From: Bradyrhizobium guangdongense
GTDB lineage: Bacteria > Pseudomonadota > Alphaproteobacteria > Rhizobiales > Xanthobacteraceae
Direction of reading: 5' to 3'
Assembly: GCF_004114975.1 (NCBI RefSeq)
Contig: NZ_CP030051.1
Coordinates: forward strand, 4,836,001 to 4,900,000
Length of the DNA: 64,000 nucleotides
Shown: piece by piece, positions 1 to 8,777 of the stretch
Layout: each line of letters begins with the position of its first letter
Numbering within the stretch: position 1 is the first letter of the stretch
Translations under genes and position numbers: made by a program
Notes under the pieces: model-generated
The model's input: the letters and a program-made list of their open reading frames with translations, nothing else
Databases searched by the model: none
Told to the model about the DNA's origin: nothing

Positions 1-542
1 TCGCGGGAGCGGCGGCTGCTGACGAAAATCGGCGCCGCCAGATAGCTGCACTGGGCGTGCAGCCGGTGCGCGAGCTCGCCAGCGATTTCGAAGGTGTTGA
101 GCTCCAGCCCGCGCGACAGGCCGCCCATCATCGAGACGATCGAGAGATCAGGATAGTCCGCCGGCGTGACGTAACGGATAGTCTCGCGCAAGGTCGCCCC
201 CCAGCCGATCCCGATGATGCGCGGGCGCTTCTGCTCGAGGAATTTGGACAAATAGGCTCCCGCCGCCATCCCGATCAGGCTGCCGGTCTGCTCGGGATTC
301 TCCGGGCTCGGAATGACGACGACATCCTCGAGGCCGCATTCGCGGCGCAGGCGGTGCTCCAGTTCCGTGCAACTCGCAAAGGCGGAGTTGAGGCGGATAT
401 TGACGATGCCGGTCTGCCGGGCATCCGAAAGCATGCGGTTGACGCGGGCGCGGGTCAGCCCCAGCCGCTCGCCGATCTCGGCCTGGGTCAGATTCTCCAT
501 GTAGTAGAGCCAGGCGACCCGCAGGATGGTTTGATCAGTCAC
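1..542 (-). CDS. SorC/DeoR-type sugar-binding transcriptional regulator (3' end beyond window)
   Basis: The gene starts at a GTG (542) preceded by a GGGG ribosome site and is cut by the left edge, so only about 180 residues are visible. The N-terminus reads MTDQTILRVAWLYYMENLTQ, followed by AEIGERLGLTRARVNRML, the helix-turn-helix typical of SorC-family regulators (about residues 20-40). After it comes the start of the sugar-phosphate-binding domain, with GIGWGATLRETI and the SMMGGLSRGLELNTFEIA stretch. Family members sense phosphorylated sugars or polyols. It follows the phosphatase gene by 97 nt on the same strand, so it may be the last gene of the ugp-phoD cluster and its regulator. The effector is unknown. 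Confidence 0.85.
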   Translation of the reverse strand, partial: MTDQTILRVAWLYYMENLTQAEIGERLGLTRARVNRMLSDARQTGIVNIRLNSAFASCTELEHRLRRECGLEDVVVIPSPENPEQTGSLIGMAAGAYLSKFLEQKRPRIIGIGWGATLRETIRYVTPADYPDLSIVSMMGGLSRGLELNTFEIAGELAHRLHAQCSYLAAPIFVSSRRSR

Positions 543-639
543 GGCGCAGTCCCCAGCAGCGGCCTCGAAACAAGGTCGGACGTCGGAGCATTTGAGGCGA
601 TCTTTCGTTGGCCGTCAAATCGGCGCCCTGCGGAGATCG

Positions 640-2169
640 TCATGCGGCCTTCGCGCCCGGCACGCCGTCCTCGACTACGAAGCTCGTCAGCCGCTGCACG
701 GCGCTGCCGGCGTCCTTGACGTGGTCGAGGGCCTCGAATCCCACGGTGCAATGCCGGGCGTCGAGCTCGACCGTCGCATAGCCGCGCTTGTCGCCACGCG
801 CATAGATGAGGTGCGGATTCTCCGCCAGCGCCTTGCGGACTCCGGCTTCGCTCGGCCCGTCCGAGGTGATCGAGGTGCCGACGAACTCGGTCGCAATGGT
901 CGGCCCGTCCGGCCGGGCGAAGTCCTGCTTCAGATCGGCGGTGAAGAAGGCGTGGCGGTCGCCGCCGATCACGATCGGATTGCGCCGTCGCTGCGCCACG
1001 AGCGAATCAAGTAGCCGGCGGCGGGCATTGGGATAGCCGTCCCAGCCGTCCATCCAGAAACGCGCGCCGTCATCCCCTTCCCGCTTGTCCTGTGCCATCA
1101 AGGTCTGCTGCGCGACGATGGTCCATCGGCCGCGGCAGTCGCGCAGGCGCGCATCGAGCCATCGTTCCTGTTCGCGGCCCAGCATCGTTCGCGCTTCGTC
1201 CGTCCGGTCCGCGCAGTCCGTCACCCAAGTCGGCCGTCCGCCTCCGACACAGGCCGACGCCGAGCGATATTGCCGGTCGTCGAGCAGCAGCACGTCGAGC
1301 ATCTCGCCGAAACGATAGTGCTCGTAGATCGTGGCCTCGGCCCCCCGTGGCTGCGCCGAGGGCGGCAACGGCATGTGCTCGTAATAGGCCTGATAGGCTG
1401 CCGCACGGATCTTCAGGAACTGAGCGGCATCGCCCACCGTGTAGGAACGATCATTGGCATAATCGTCCATCACCTCGTGGTCGTCCCAGACCGACAGCCA
1501 GGGAAAGGCGGCGTGCGCCGCCTGCAGATCGCGATCGCCCTTGTAGAGCGCGTAGCGGTTGCGGAATTCATCGAGTGTCGTCGGAATTCCGACGACGTGC
1601 TGGCGGACGTGGCGCGATCCCCAGGACTTCTCATAGATGTAGTCACCGAGATGCACGACGAGGTCGAGATCGCGCGCGGCCATGTCGCGATAGGCTGCAA
1701 AATAGCCCTGCTCGTATTGCTGGCACGATGCGAAAGCAAAGCGGAAAGGCCGTTCCGACCCCGCCGGCGCGGTGCGCGTTCGTCCGACCGGGCTGAACGC
1801 CGGACCGGCGCGGAAGCGGTACCAATAGACGCGATCCGGCAGCAAGCCCGTCGCCTCGGCATGCACCGAATGCGCAAGCTCGGCGCTCGTCCGCACGATG
1901 CCGTGGGAGGCGATGCGCGCGAACGCCTCATCCTCCGCGACCTGCCATTCGACCTCGACCGGTGCATCCCTCATGCCGCCGCCGTCGAGCGGTTGCGGCG
2001 CAAGGCGGGTCCACAGGATGACGCGATCCTGCCGCGGGCATCCGGAGGCAATCCCGAGCGTGAATGGATCTGCGCTGAATGAGACCGGCGCTCCCCGCAC
2101 AAACCCGGCGGGCGCGGCCAAGGCGGCGCTCGCCAGCGATCCTACGAGAAAGCGACGGCGCGGAATCAT
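640..2169 (-). CDS. phoD: PhoD-family alkaline phosphatase/phosphodiesterase, Tat-exported
   Basis: The protein is 509 aa. The N-terminus MIPRRRFLVGSLASAALAAP is a twin-arginine signal, so the folded metalloenzyme should be exported to the periplasm. The N-terminal PhoD domain is followed by the metallophosphatase domain with HLGDYIYE, SVWDDHEVMDDYAND and IVIGGDRHAFF, the metal-binding motifs of PhoD enzymes. PhoD releases phosphate from mono- and diesters and normally needs calcium and iron. The start was chosen because its ATG overlaps the stop of the upstream phosphodiesterase gene (ATGA); a longer reading would run deep into that gene. Its place after a GDPD and Ugp genes points to phosphodiester use. 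Confidence 0.9.
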   Translation of the reverse strand: MIPRRRFLVGSLASAALAAPAGFVRGAPVSFSADPFTLGIASGCPRQDRVILWTRLAPQPLDGGGMRDAPVEVEWQVAEDEAFARIASHGIVRTSAELAHSVHAEATGLLPDRVYWYRFRAGPAFSPVGRTRTAPAGSERPFRFAFASCQQYEQGYFAAYRDMAARDLDLVVHLGDYIYEKSWGSRHVRQHVVGIPTTLDEFRNRYALYKGDRDLQAAHAAFPWLSVWDDHEVMDDYANDRSYTVGDAAQFLKIRAAAYQAYYEHMPLPPSAQPRGAEATIYEHYRFGEMLDVLLLDDRQYRSASACVGGGRPTWVTDCADRTDEARTMLGREQERWLDARLRDCRGRWTIVAQQTLMAQDKREGDDGARFWMDGWDGYPNARRRLLDSLVAQRRRNPIVIGGDRHAFFTADLKQDFARPDGPTIATEFVGTSITSDGPSEAGVRKALAENPHLIYARGDKRGYATVELDARHCTVGFEALDHVKDAGSAVQRLTSFVVEDGVPGAKAA

Positions 2170-2927
2170 GGGCGGGCCGGCATCGTTTCGAGCTGGCGGC
2201 GAATGCTCACGGCGAGATCCGGCCGATCGGTCGTGATCTGCCGCACCGGCTGGGCAAGCCAGTAAGCGATATCTTCCGGCTCGTTGGTCACCCATGCACC
2301 GAGCCGCTCGGGGCCGAGCAGCCTGAGGGCGACCGGCAACGCGAGCCCCAGGAGCGATTTTTCGACCGCTACGATGCAGCCGGGAATGCCAGCCAATTGC
2401 GTCAGCGCTGGCTCTAGTCCGCCCATCATCTCTGCCGAACGACGGTCGAGCGAAACGAGCACCCGCGCCTCCGGCCACAGCCGCCGCACGGTCTCGATCA
2501 CGCCGGGCACGAAGCAGGTGATGACGGCACGACGCTCCAGGCCCCGGCGCTTGATCTGCTCGATCAGCCGCGCCTCGAGTCCTGAATAGGCACTTCCAAG
2601 CGCATCCGTCTTGATCTCGATGTGGAGCTCGAGCGTGGTTTCGCTGAACACGTCGAGCACCTCGTCCAGGGTCGGAATGAACTCATCGCCGGCATCGCGA
2701 AGACGCGTTGCCGTCAATTGTCGCAGGCTGCGCTCGCCGACCGGCCCGCTCTCGAATGTGGTGCGGTCGAGCAGCGGATCGTGGATCACGACCACACCGC
2801 CGTCCGCGCTCTGATGGACGTCGAACTCGACCGCATCGACGCCCTGCTTGCACAGGTTGCGGAAACCCGTCAGGCTGTTCTCCGGCCAGAGATTGCGTCC
2901 GCCGCGATGCCCGGCGATAAAAACCAT
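2166..2927 (-). CDS. ugpQ: Glycerophosphodiester phosphodiesterase (GDPD)
   Basis: The protein is 253 aa, a normal length for a cytoplasmic UgpQ-like GDPD. It has the family metal and catalytic residues: H7 in GHRGG, E16 in PENS, E34/D36 in EFDVH and H49 in HDP. It would hydrolyse glycerophosphodiesters to sn-glycerol-3-phosphate and an alcohol. No signal peptide is visible, so the substrate must first be imported, consistent with the Ugp transporter genes just upstream. It starts 9 nt after the ugpE stop and its stop overlaps the phoD start. The symbol is by analogy to E. coli ugpQ. Confidence 0.88.
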   Translation of the reverse strand: MVFIAGHRGGRNLWPENSLTGFRNLCKQGVDAVEFDVHQSADGGVVVIHDPLLDRTTFESGPVGERSLRQLTATRLRDAGDEFIPTLDEVLDVFSETTLELHIEIKTDALGSAYSGLEARLIEQIKRRGLERRAVITCFVPGVIETVRRLWPEARVLVSLDRRSAEMMGGLEPALTQLAGIPGCIVAVEKSLLGLALPVALRLLGPERLGAWVTNEPEDIAYWLAQPVRQITTDRPDLAVSIRRQLETMPARP

Positions 2928-2936
2928 GATCAGTCC

Positions 2937-3857
2937 CTATTTGCTGCTGTCGACGAGACCCTTGATGAACCAGCGCTGCAACAATAGGACGACCAGCACC
3001 GGCGGCAACATCGTGAGGAGCGCACCACTCATGGCGATGTTCCAGGCCGGCTCGCTGTCGGAACGCGGGATCAGGCCCTTCAACGCAATGACCGCCGTTG
3101 CCATGTCCTTGTCGGTCGTGAACAGCAACGGCCAGAGATACTGATTCCAGCCGAACAGGAACAGGATGATGGCGAGCGCCACCATGTTCGGGACGGACAG
3201 CGGCAGCAGGATGCTCCAGAAGAAGTGCAGCGGCGAGGCGCCGTCGAGCCTCGCCGCCTCGCACAGCTCCTCCGGGATCGTCAGGAAGAACTGGCGGAAA
3301 AGGAAGGTGGCGGTGGCGGAGGCGATCAGCGGCAGGATCAACCCGGGATAGGTATTGACCATGTTCCATTCCAGCGCGATCGCGACCTCATGCCCGCTGA
3401 TCCAGCGCCAGAGATCGGCGACATGCAGCTTGTCCAGGAGCCATTGCAGCGGCAGCGCCGCATTTGCCACGGCTTCGAAGGTTGGCACGATCCGGACCTC
3501 GATCGGCAGCATCAGCGACATGAAAATGAGCCAGAATGCCAGCATCCTGTAGCGAAACCGGAAGTAGGTGATGGCGAAGGCCGAGAGCAGCGATACCGCG
3601 ATCTTGCCGGCAGTGATGCCGAGCGCCACGATGATCGAATTGGTGAAGGTGCGGCTGAAATTGCCCTTGCTCCAGGCCAGTTGCAGATTGTCGAAGAACT
3701 GGCCTCCCGGCAGCCATGGCAGCGGCACCTTCTGCACCTCGGCCACCGTGAGCGAGCCGGCCACGAACGCGAAATACAGCGGTATGCAGACCGTGAGCGC
3801 GCCCGCGATCAGGATCGCGTGACAGAGCACGTTGAGGACCGGTGAGCGTTCCACCAT
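2937..3857 (-). CDS. ugpE: ABC transporter permease, UgpE type (MalG-like)
   Basis: The protein is 306 aa with about six hydrophobic segments, the first near residues 10-30 (ILIAGALTVCIPLYFAFVAG). The EAA loop that docks the ATPase reads EAARLDGASPLHFFWSILLP, as in MalG/UgpE permeases. It would form the inner-membrane channel with the neighbouring UgpA. It starts 4 nt after the ugpA stop, so the two are almost certainly co-transcribed. Assignment to glycerol-3-phosphate rests on the binding protein in the same operon. Confidence 0.88.
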   Translation of the reverse strand: MVERSPVLNVLCHAILIAGALTVCIPLYFAFVAGSLTVAEVQKVPLPWLPGGQFFDNLQLAWSKGNFSRTFTNSIIVALGITAGKIAVSLLSAFAITYFRFRYRMLAFWLIFMSLMLPIEVRIVPTFEAVANAALPLQWLLDKLHVADLWRWISGHEVAIALEWNMVNTYPGLILPLIASATATFLFRQFFLTIPEELCEAARLDGASPLHFFWSILLPLSVPNMVALAIILFLFGWNQYLWPLLFTTDKDMATAVIALKGLIPRSDSEPAWNIAMSGALLTMLPPVLVVLLLQRWFIKGLVDSSK

Positions 3858-3861
3858 GCGG

Positions 3862-4887
3862 CTAGACCCCGTAATTGACCTTGCGATCGAAGTAGCGGAA
3901 TTGCAGCAGCGTGCAGATCAGCGCAAAGCTCATCAAGAGAACCGACTGTGCCGCCGAAGAGCCGAGATCGAGATTGACGAAGCCGTCGACGAAGACCTTG
4001 TAGACCAGAATGTTGGTCGCACCGGCCGGGCCGCCTTTGGTCACGGCATCGATGATGGCGAAGGTTTCGAAGAAGCCATAGATGAAGTTCATCACCGTGA
4101 GGAAGAAGATGGTAGGCCCGAGCATCGGCAGCGCGATCGAAACGAAGCGGCGGATCAGTCCCGCGCCGTCCACGGCGGCCGCCTCCATCAGCGATACCGG
4201 CACTGCGAGCAGACCGACCACCAGGAAGATATAATCGTAGCAGATGTGCTTCCATGACGCGGCCAGCGTCACCAGAATCAGCGCATCGGTGGGATTGAGG
4301 TTGGGGTCCCACACAATGCCGAGCCGGTGCAGCACCTGCGCCAGCGGGCCGACCGCCGGATTGAACAGGAAGGCCCACAGGATGCCGGCGATCGCAGGCG
4401 CAATGGCATAAGGCAGCAGGATCATGGTGCGATAGACCGAGCGGCCGCGCACGATCCTGTCGGTGGCGAAGGCCAGCACCAGGGCGCTGCCCAAGGTGAG
4501 CACGTTCTGCGCCACCGTGAACCAGAACGTCATCGCGATCGATTGGCGGTAATCGCTGCTCGCGAGCAGCGTCCTGAAATTGTCGAACCAGACGAACTGG
4601 ACGCTGGTTCCGAAGGGATCGCTGAGCAGAACGGACTGCATCAGCGCCCGCAGCGACGGAATGAAGAAGAAGAACAGCAGGATCAGCAATTGCGGCAGCA
4701 ACAGCAGCGTCGGCAGGCCGGGACCGTCGCCGAAATTGGCCCGCTTCAGTCCGGCCTCCTCGCGCCGCTGCGTCTTTCCGGACCTGCGCGAGCTGCCAGC
4801 GGCTGCCGACGGCACGCCGCCCCCGTGCCTTGGTTGAAGCACAGGGGCGCGCGCGTCACGCCACGGGATGGACAGGCGCAGCGTCAT
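3862..4887 (-). CDS. ugpA: ABC transporter permease, UgpA type (MalF-like)
   Basis: The protein is 341 aa. It is an inner-membrane permease with a hydrophobic segment after residue 55 (LPTLLLLPQLLILLFFFFIP) and an EAA loop reading MEAAAVDGAGLIRRFVSIAL. The ATG overlaps the ugpB stop (ATGA). That start gives a hydrophilic arginine-rich leader of about 50 residues that UgpA proteins normally lack. There is no good ATG closer to the first membrane segment, so the true start could be later at a rare codon. The overlap argues for coupling to ugpB. Confidence 0.87.
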   Translation of the reverse strand: MTLRLSIPWRDARAPVLQPRHGGGVPSAAAGSSRRSGKTQRREEAGLKRANFGDGPGLPTLLLLPQLLILLFFFFIPSLRALMQSVLLSDPFGTSVQFVWFDNFRTLLASSDYRQSIAMTFWFTVAQNVLTLGSALVLAFATDRIVRGRSVYRTMILLPYAIAPAIAGILWAFLFNPAVGPLAQVLHRLGIVWDPNLNPTDALILVTLAASWKHICYDYIFLVVGLLAVPVSLMEAAAVDGAGLIRRFVSIALPMLGPTIFFLTVMNFIYGFFETFAIIDAVTKGGPAGATNILVYKVFVDGFVNLDLGSSAAQSVLLMSFALICTLLQFRYFDRKVNYGV

Positions 4888-6215
4888 GGACGCTCGGTTT
4901 CCGGAGTCTTCCCGGCATTCAGCTTTTCGAACTGCCGCAGGATCTCGTTACCCCGCTTGACTGCGTCATCCATGGCCTGCTGCGGCTGCTTCTGGCCGGC
5001 GAACACCGCCTCGACCTCCTGGCGCTGGGCCAACATCGTCTGCACGAAGTTGCCGAAGCGAAAGCCGCGCGAGTTCTCGTTCGGCGTGCCGCGCGAGAGC
5101 TGCAGCACCGCGATCTCCCTGGTCGGATGATCCTTGTAATAGCCCCGCTCCCGTGCGAGCGCATAGGCGCGGTTGGTGGCGGGAACATAGCCGGTTGCGC
5201 CATGCCACCAGACCTGGGTTTCCGGCTGCGCGACGAAATCCAGAAAGGCCGCGACGGCCTCGTATCGCTCGGGCGTGTGGCCCTTCATGACCCAGATGGC
5301 CCCGCCCCCGATGGTGCTGTTGAGCGGCGGATCGATGTCGCTCTCGTGCGGCAGGAAGGTGGCGCTCCAGTTGATGGTCGCATTGCGCTCGATGTTGCCG
5401 TGCGATGCGGTCGAATTCACGAAGGTCGAACACCGGCCCGACGTGAACAATTGTTCGGGACTGAAGCCCTGGCCTGCGATCTGCATCACCCCGTCATCAA
5501 GCCATTTCTTGAGCCGCGCGACTTGTGACACCACCTTCGTCTTGTTGTAGACGAATTCGGTGCCGAGCCCGTCGAATCCGTTTGCCAAAGTGCCGTAGGG
5601 CTGATTGTTGATGGCGCTGTAGTTCTCGAGCAGGCTCCAGTAGAAATCGCCGGGCAGCACCGTGCCGCACTCGCTGATCCCCTTGGACTTAATGGCATAG
5701 AGCTGCTTCTCCAGCTCCTGCCAAGTCTCGGCCGGCTTGTCGAAACCGGCCTTCTGGAAGTGATCCTTGTTGTACCAGAAGATCGGCGTCGACGAGTTGA
5801 AGGGCATCGCGGACATTCGGCCCTTGTAGCTCCAGAAGCTTGCCACAGGTTTGATGAAGTCCGAGAAGTCGATCTTGTAACCCTTTTGCTCCACCAAATC
5901 CTGCACGGGGACAATGGCTCCTGAGAGCAACATCGTCATGTAACCGCGTTCGGCGATCTGCACCATTTCGGGCGGCCGCTTGGCGCGATAGGCGGCGATC
6001 ACCCCGTTCGTCACCTCATCATAGTTCCCCTTGGCGACGGCGACGACCGTGTACTTGTCCTGCGACTTGTTAAATTTCTCGACCAGCTCATTGAGTCGGT
6101 CGCCGAGGACGCCACTCATGGCGTGCCACCACTGGACCTCGACCCGCGCCTGCGCCGGACCAACCAATGCCAGCGCGCCGAACAAGGCCGCAATGAATGC
6201 GACTTTCCTACCCAT
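4884..6215 (-). CDS. ugpB: sn-glycerol-3-phosphate ABC transporter, periplasmic binding protein
   Basis: The protein is 443 aa. A signal peptide spans about residues 1-22 and ends GPAQA. The mature protein follows the UgpB pattern: VQWWHAMSG near the N-terminus, KGNYDEV, PFNSSTPIFWYNKD, IGGGAIWVMKG and WHGATGYVPAT, the last matching the substrate-pocket region of E. coli UgpB. The ATG is preceded by GAGGGAGGG. It captures glycerol-3-phosphate or glycerophosphodiesters for the UgpAE channel. It is the first gene of the minus-strand cluster ugpB-ugpA-ugpE-gdpd-phoD-regulator. No ATPase (ugpC) lies inside this set. Confidence 0.9.
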   Translation of the reverse strand: MGRKVAFIAALFGALALVGPAQARVEVQWWHAMSGVLGDRLNELVEKFNKSQDKYTVVAVAKGNYDEVTNGVIAAYRAKRPPEMVQIAERGYMTMLLSGAIVPVQDLVEQKGYKIDFSDFIKPVASFWSYKGRMSAMPFNSSTPIFWYNKDHFQKAGFDKPAETWQELEKQLYAIKSKGISECGTVLPGDFYWSLLENYSAINNQPYGTLANGFDGLGTEFVYNKTKVVSQVARLKKWLDDGVMQIAGQGFSPEQLFTSGRCSTFVNSTASHGNIERNATINWSATFLPHESDIDPPLNSTIGGGAIWVMKGHTPERYEAVAAFLDFVAQPETQVWWHGATGYVPATNRAYALARERGYYKDHPTREIAVLQLSRGTPNENSRGFRFGNFVQTMLAQRQEVEAVFAGQKQPQQAMDDAVKRGNEILRQFEKLNAGKTPETERP

Positions 6216-6268
6216 GGCAGCCCTCCCTCGCCGGGCCAAAAGGCCCGATCTATACATTTGTATTCCTA

Positions 6269-6291
6269 TCATGACATATGTGTCGACATGA
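6269..6291. promoter_or_regulatory. AT-rich imperfect dyad upstream of ugpB, possible operator
   Basis: The 158-nt gap between the kinase stop and ugpB contains a conspicuously AT-rich stretch. In it a 23-bp imperfect palindrome begins TCATG and ends CATGA around a TGTCGACA core. It lies about 55-75 nt before the ugpB start. It could be bound by the SorC-type regulator. I checked for a PhoB box (two CTGTCAT repeats with 11-bp period); the TGTC repeats here are 12 bp apart, so that match is poor. Confidence 0.3.
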
Positions 6292-6373
6292 TGAAAGTGG
6301 GCGTACGCCCTCTCCTTCGGAGTGCCGGCGTCGGAGGTCAGCAGTGCCAAACGGATCCAGTTTGCAAAGGGAG

Positions 6374-7999
6374 CTACGACGCGTATCGAATTGCCCGGCC
6401 GACCTTCTGCAGGGCTTCGAAGGTTCCAAAGCGCCGGTCGGCCCAAGGAGCCAGGGCAACCTGGGGCCGATGGATCTCTCCCAAGACCGACATCTCCTGC
6501 ATCGCCTCGCCGAGATTGGAATGGTCGCCGGAGGCAACCGATCCCAGCATCGCGGAGCCGAGCAGGACGGCCTCCGGGGACGCCGACGCGGCGACCGTCA
6601 GCCCCGTCATATCGGCGAGCACCTGTCGCACGAGGCGGCTCCTCCCGGCACCGCCGCTGACCACGATGGTATCGACCGCAATGCCCTTGTTCTGCTGGGC
6701 GCGAACGATCTGCCTCGCCCCGCAGCCGAGACCGCACAGCCCGGCAAGATAAAGCGACAGCAGACTCTCCAGATCCGAGCGCATATCGAGCCCGGCGATC
6801 AGTGCACGCGCGTCAGGATCCGCGAACGGCGCGCGATTGCCGAGGAATTCGGGGACGACATGAACCTCGCCGACCAACTGCGGAATCATTCCGGCACCGC
6901 CGCGGGATTCGCTTTCGGAGGCCAGCCAATCGGCAAGCGTCTGCTGCTTCTGGCGTGCAGCCTGCGTCGCTTGCGCGGAATGCGGATGCATCTGCAACAG
7001 ATGCTCGATAGCAGCGCCGGCGGCGGACTGCCCCCCTTCATTGAGCCAGAGCCCGGGTACCATGGCCGAGAAATAGGGTCCCCACACGCCGGGGACGAAG
7101 GACGGAGCCGACGTGGTCGTCATGGTACAGGCGGAGGTTCCGAACACATAGGCCATGCGCGTCAGCACCGTGCCCGCCGTACCGCGCGCGCCCACCGTTC
7201 CGACGCCGCCAGCATGGGCGTCGATAAGGCCGGCGGCGACCGCCGTACCCGCAATGAGGCCGAGATCGGCCGCGGCCTTCGCCGTCAGGCCCGCCGCCAA
7301 TCTCGTTCCCCCGGGCACGATCTCGGTGCCGATCCTGCGAAACTGCTCGTCCGCGAGCACGCCGAGGCCGACCTTGCGGAAGAATTGATCGTCCCAACGG
7401 TTTTCGTGACCCAGATAGGTCCACTTGCATGTCACGGTACATGTGGAGCGAGACAGGCTCCCTGTCGCCCGCCAGGTGAGAAAGTCGGTCAAGTCCATGA
7501 ACTGCCACGCATGGCAGAACGTGTCTGGCATGTTTTCGGCGAGCCACAACAGTTTCGGCGTCTCCATCTCAGGTGAGATCATTCCGCCGACATAGTCGAG
7601 AACTTTTTCGCCCGTCTGGTTGATGCGGCGCGCCTGATCGGCGGCGCGGTGATCCATCCATACGATGACGTTGCGGGCGGGATCGCCGGACGGTCCGACG
7701 GGCAGCGGCGCGCCGCCCTCGCCCAGCACCACCAGCGAGCAGGTCGCGTCGAAGCCGATGCCGGCGATGCTGTCGGGCGCGACACCGGCCTGCGCCACCG
7801 CGCCGCGCACGCCGCGGCATACGGCACGCCAGATATCCTCGCTCGAGTGCTCGACGACGTCGCCGGCCTCCCGCCAAAGGGCGATGGGTGCGCTGTCACT
7901 CGCAAGGAGCTTGCCTGAGCGATCGAACACGCCGGCCCGTGCGCTGCCGGTGCCGACATCGATGCCGAGAAAATGGCGCTCATCGGATTGCTTTGTCAT
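6374..7999 (-). CDS. FGGY-family carbohydrate kinase (ribulokinase/pentulokinase type)
   Basis: The protein is 541 aa, the usual size for FGGY pentulokinases. The N-terminal phosphate-binding loop FLGIDVGTGSARAGVFD is at residues 10-26. A sugar-contact segment reads VIVWMDHRAADQA. The C-terminal FGGY half holds GLIDAHAGGVGTVGARG and the adenosine motif SGGAGRSRLVRQV. FGGY kinases of this subgroup phosphorylate ketoses such as D-ribulose. It lies 22 nt after the SDR dehydrogenase and is last in the AraC-ABC-SDR-kinase set. A pathway polyol to ketose to ketose-phosphate is inferred; ribitol, arabitol and xylitol cannot be separated from sequence alone. Confidence 0.87.
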   Translation of the reverse strand: MTKQSDERHFLGIDVGTGSARAGVFDRSGKLLASDSAPIALWREAGDVVEHSSEDIWRAVCRGVRGAVAQAGVAPDSIAGIGFDATCSLVVLGEGGAPLPVGPSGDPARNVIVWMDHRAADQARRINQTGEKVLDYVGGMISPEMETPKLLWLAENMPDTFCHAWQFMDLTDFLTWRATGSLSRSTCTVTCKWTYLGHENRWDDQFFRKVGLGVLADEQFRRIGTEIVPGGTRLAAGLTAKAAADLGLIAGTAVAAGLIDAHAGGVGTVGARGTAGTVLTRMAYVFGTSACTMTTTSAPSFVPGVWGPYFSAMVPGLWLNEGGQSAAGAAIEHLLQMHPHSAQATQAARQKQQTLADWLASESESRGGAGMIPQLVGEVHVVPEFLGNRAPFADPDARALIAGLDMRSDLESLLSLYLAGLCGLGCGARQIVRAQQNKGIAVDTIVVSGGAGRSRLVRQVLADMTGLTVAASASPEAVLLGSAMLGSVASGDHSNLGEAMQEMSVLGEIHRPQVALAPWADRRFGTFEALQKVGRAIRYAS

Positions 8000-8021
8000 C
8001 TGGATCGCCGGTCGTAGAATG

Positions 8022-8750
8022 CTAGAGATCGTTGCTCTGCGGCAGAATGACGAGGTCGCGAATGGTGACGTTTCTCGGACGAGTCAGCATGAAGAGCACG
8101 GCCTGCGCGACTTCCACCGGCTGCATCAGGCCGCCGGCTGCCATCTCCTCCTCGATCTTCGCCTTGGGCCAGTCCTTGATCAGCGCGGTCACGACCGGAC
8201 CGGGCGCAACGGCGCCGACGCGCAAACCATGTTTGGCGACCTGCCGGCGCAGCGTATGCACGAAGGCCTGCACGGCGTGCTTGGACGCGGTGTAGATCGG
8301 TTCCCAGACGACGGGGACAAGACCCGCGATCGAACTGGTGACGATGATGTCGCCGCTCTTGCGCTCGACCATGTGCGGCAGCACCGCATGCACCGACCGG
8401 AACAGCGCATTGATGTTCAAATTGAGCATGCGGTCCCAGGCGTCAGGATCGCCGCCAAGCACCTCACCGCCAACATAGGCGCCTGCGTTGGCATGAAAGA
8501 TGTCCAGCCGGCCCGCCTTCTCCAGCACCTGCGGCATCATGCCTTGCATCCTGACGGGATCGGTCAGGTCGATGCATAACGGAATCGCCTGGTCGCCCAG
8601 CTCCGCGCAGGCTTTGGTCAGCGCCTCCGCCGCCCGATCAACCAGCACCACCCGCGCGCCGGCCCCGATCATTGTTCTGGCACATTCGAGACCGATGCCC
8701 GACGCGGCGCCGGTGATCGCGGCAACTTTTCCTGCAAGTTCTTGGGCCAA
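8022..8750 (-). CDS. SDR-family polyol/sugar dehydrogenase
   Basis: The protein is 242 aa, a classical short-chain dehydrogenase. The NAD(P) motif TGAASGIG is at 13-20, NAG at 88-90, catalytic S139/S140, and Y153/K157 in YTASK. D38 after the second strand (VVLVDRA) suggests NAD rather than NADP. It lies 27 nt after the permease and 22 nt before the FGGY kinase. It probably oxidises the imported polyol to a ketose (ribitol 2-dehydrogenase is a good guess). The exact substrate is inferred from context. Confidence 0.85.
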   Translation of the reverse strand: MAQELAGKVAAITGAASGIGLECARTMIGAGARVVLVDRAAEALTKACAELGDQAIPLCIDLTDPVRMQGMMPQVLEKAGRLDIFHANAGAYVGGEVLGGDPDAWDRMLNLNINALFRSVHAVLPHMVERKSGDIIVTSSIAGLVPVVWEPIYTASKHAVQAFVHTLRRQVAKHGLRVGAVAPGPVVTALIKDWPKAKIEEEMAAGGLMQPVEVAQAVLFMLTRPRNVTIRDLVILPQSNDL

Positions 8751-8777
8751 GTCTTGTCCTTTTCTTGTTTGAGTTCT

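Noticed and set aside
6269..6291. PhoB box upstream of ugpB
   Set aside because: The two TGTC elements are 12 bp apart rather than 11 and lack the CTGTCAT form. Only a generic dyad is retained.
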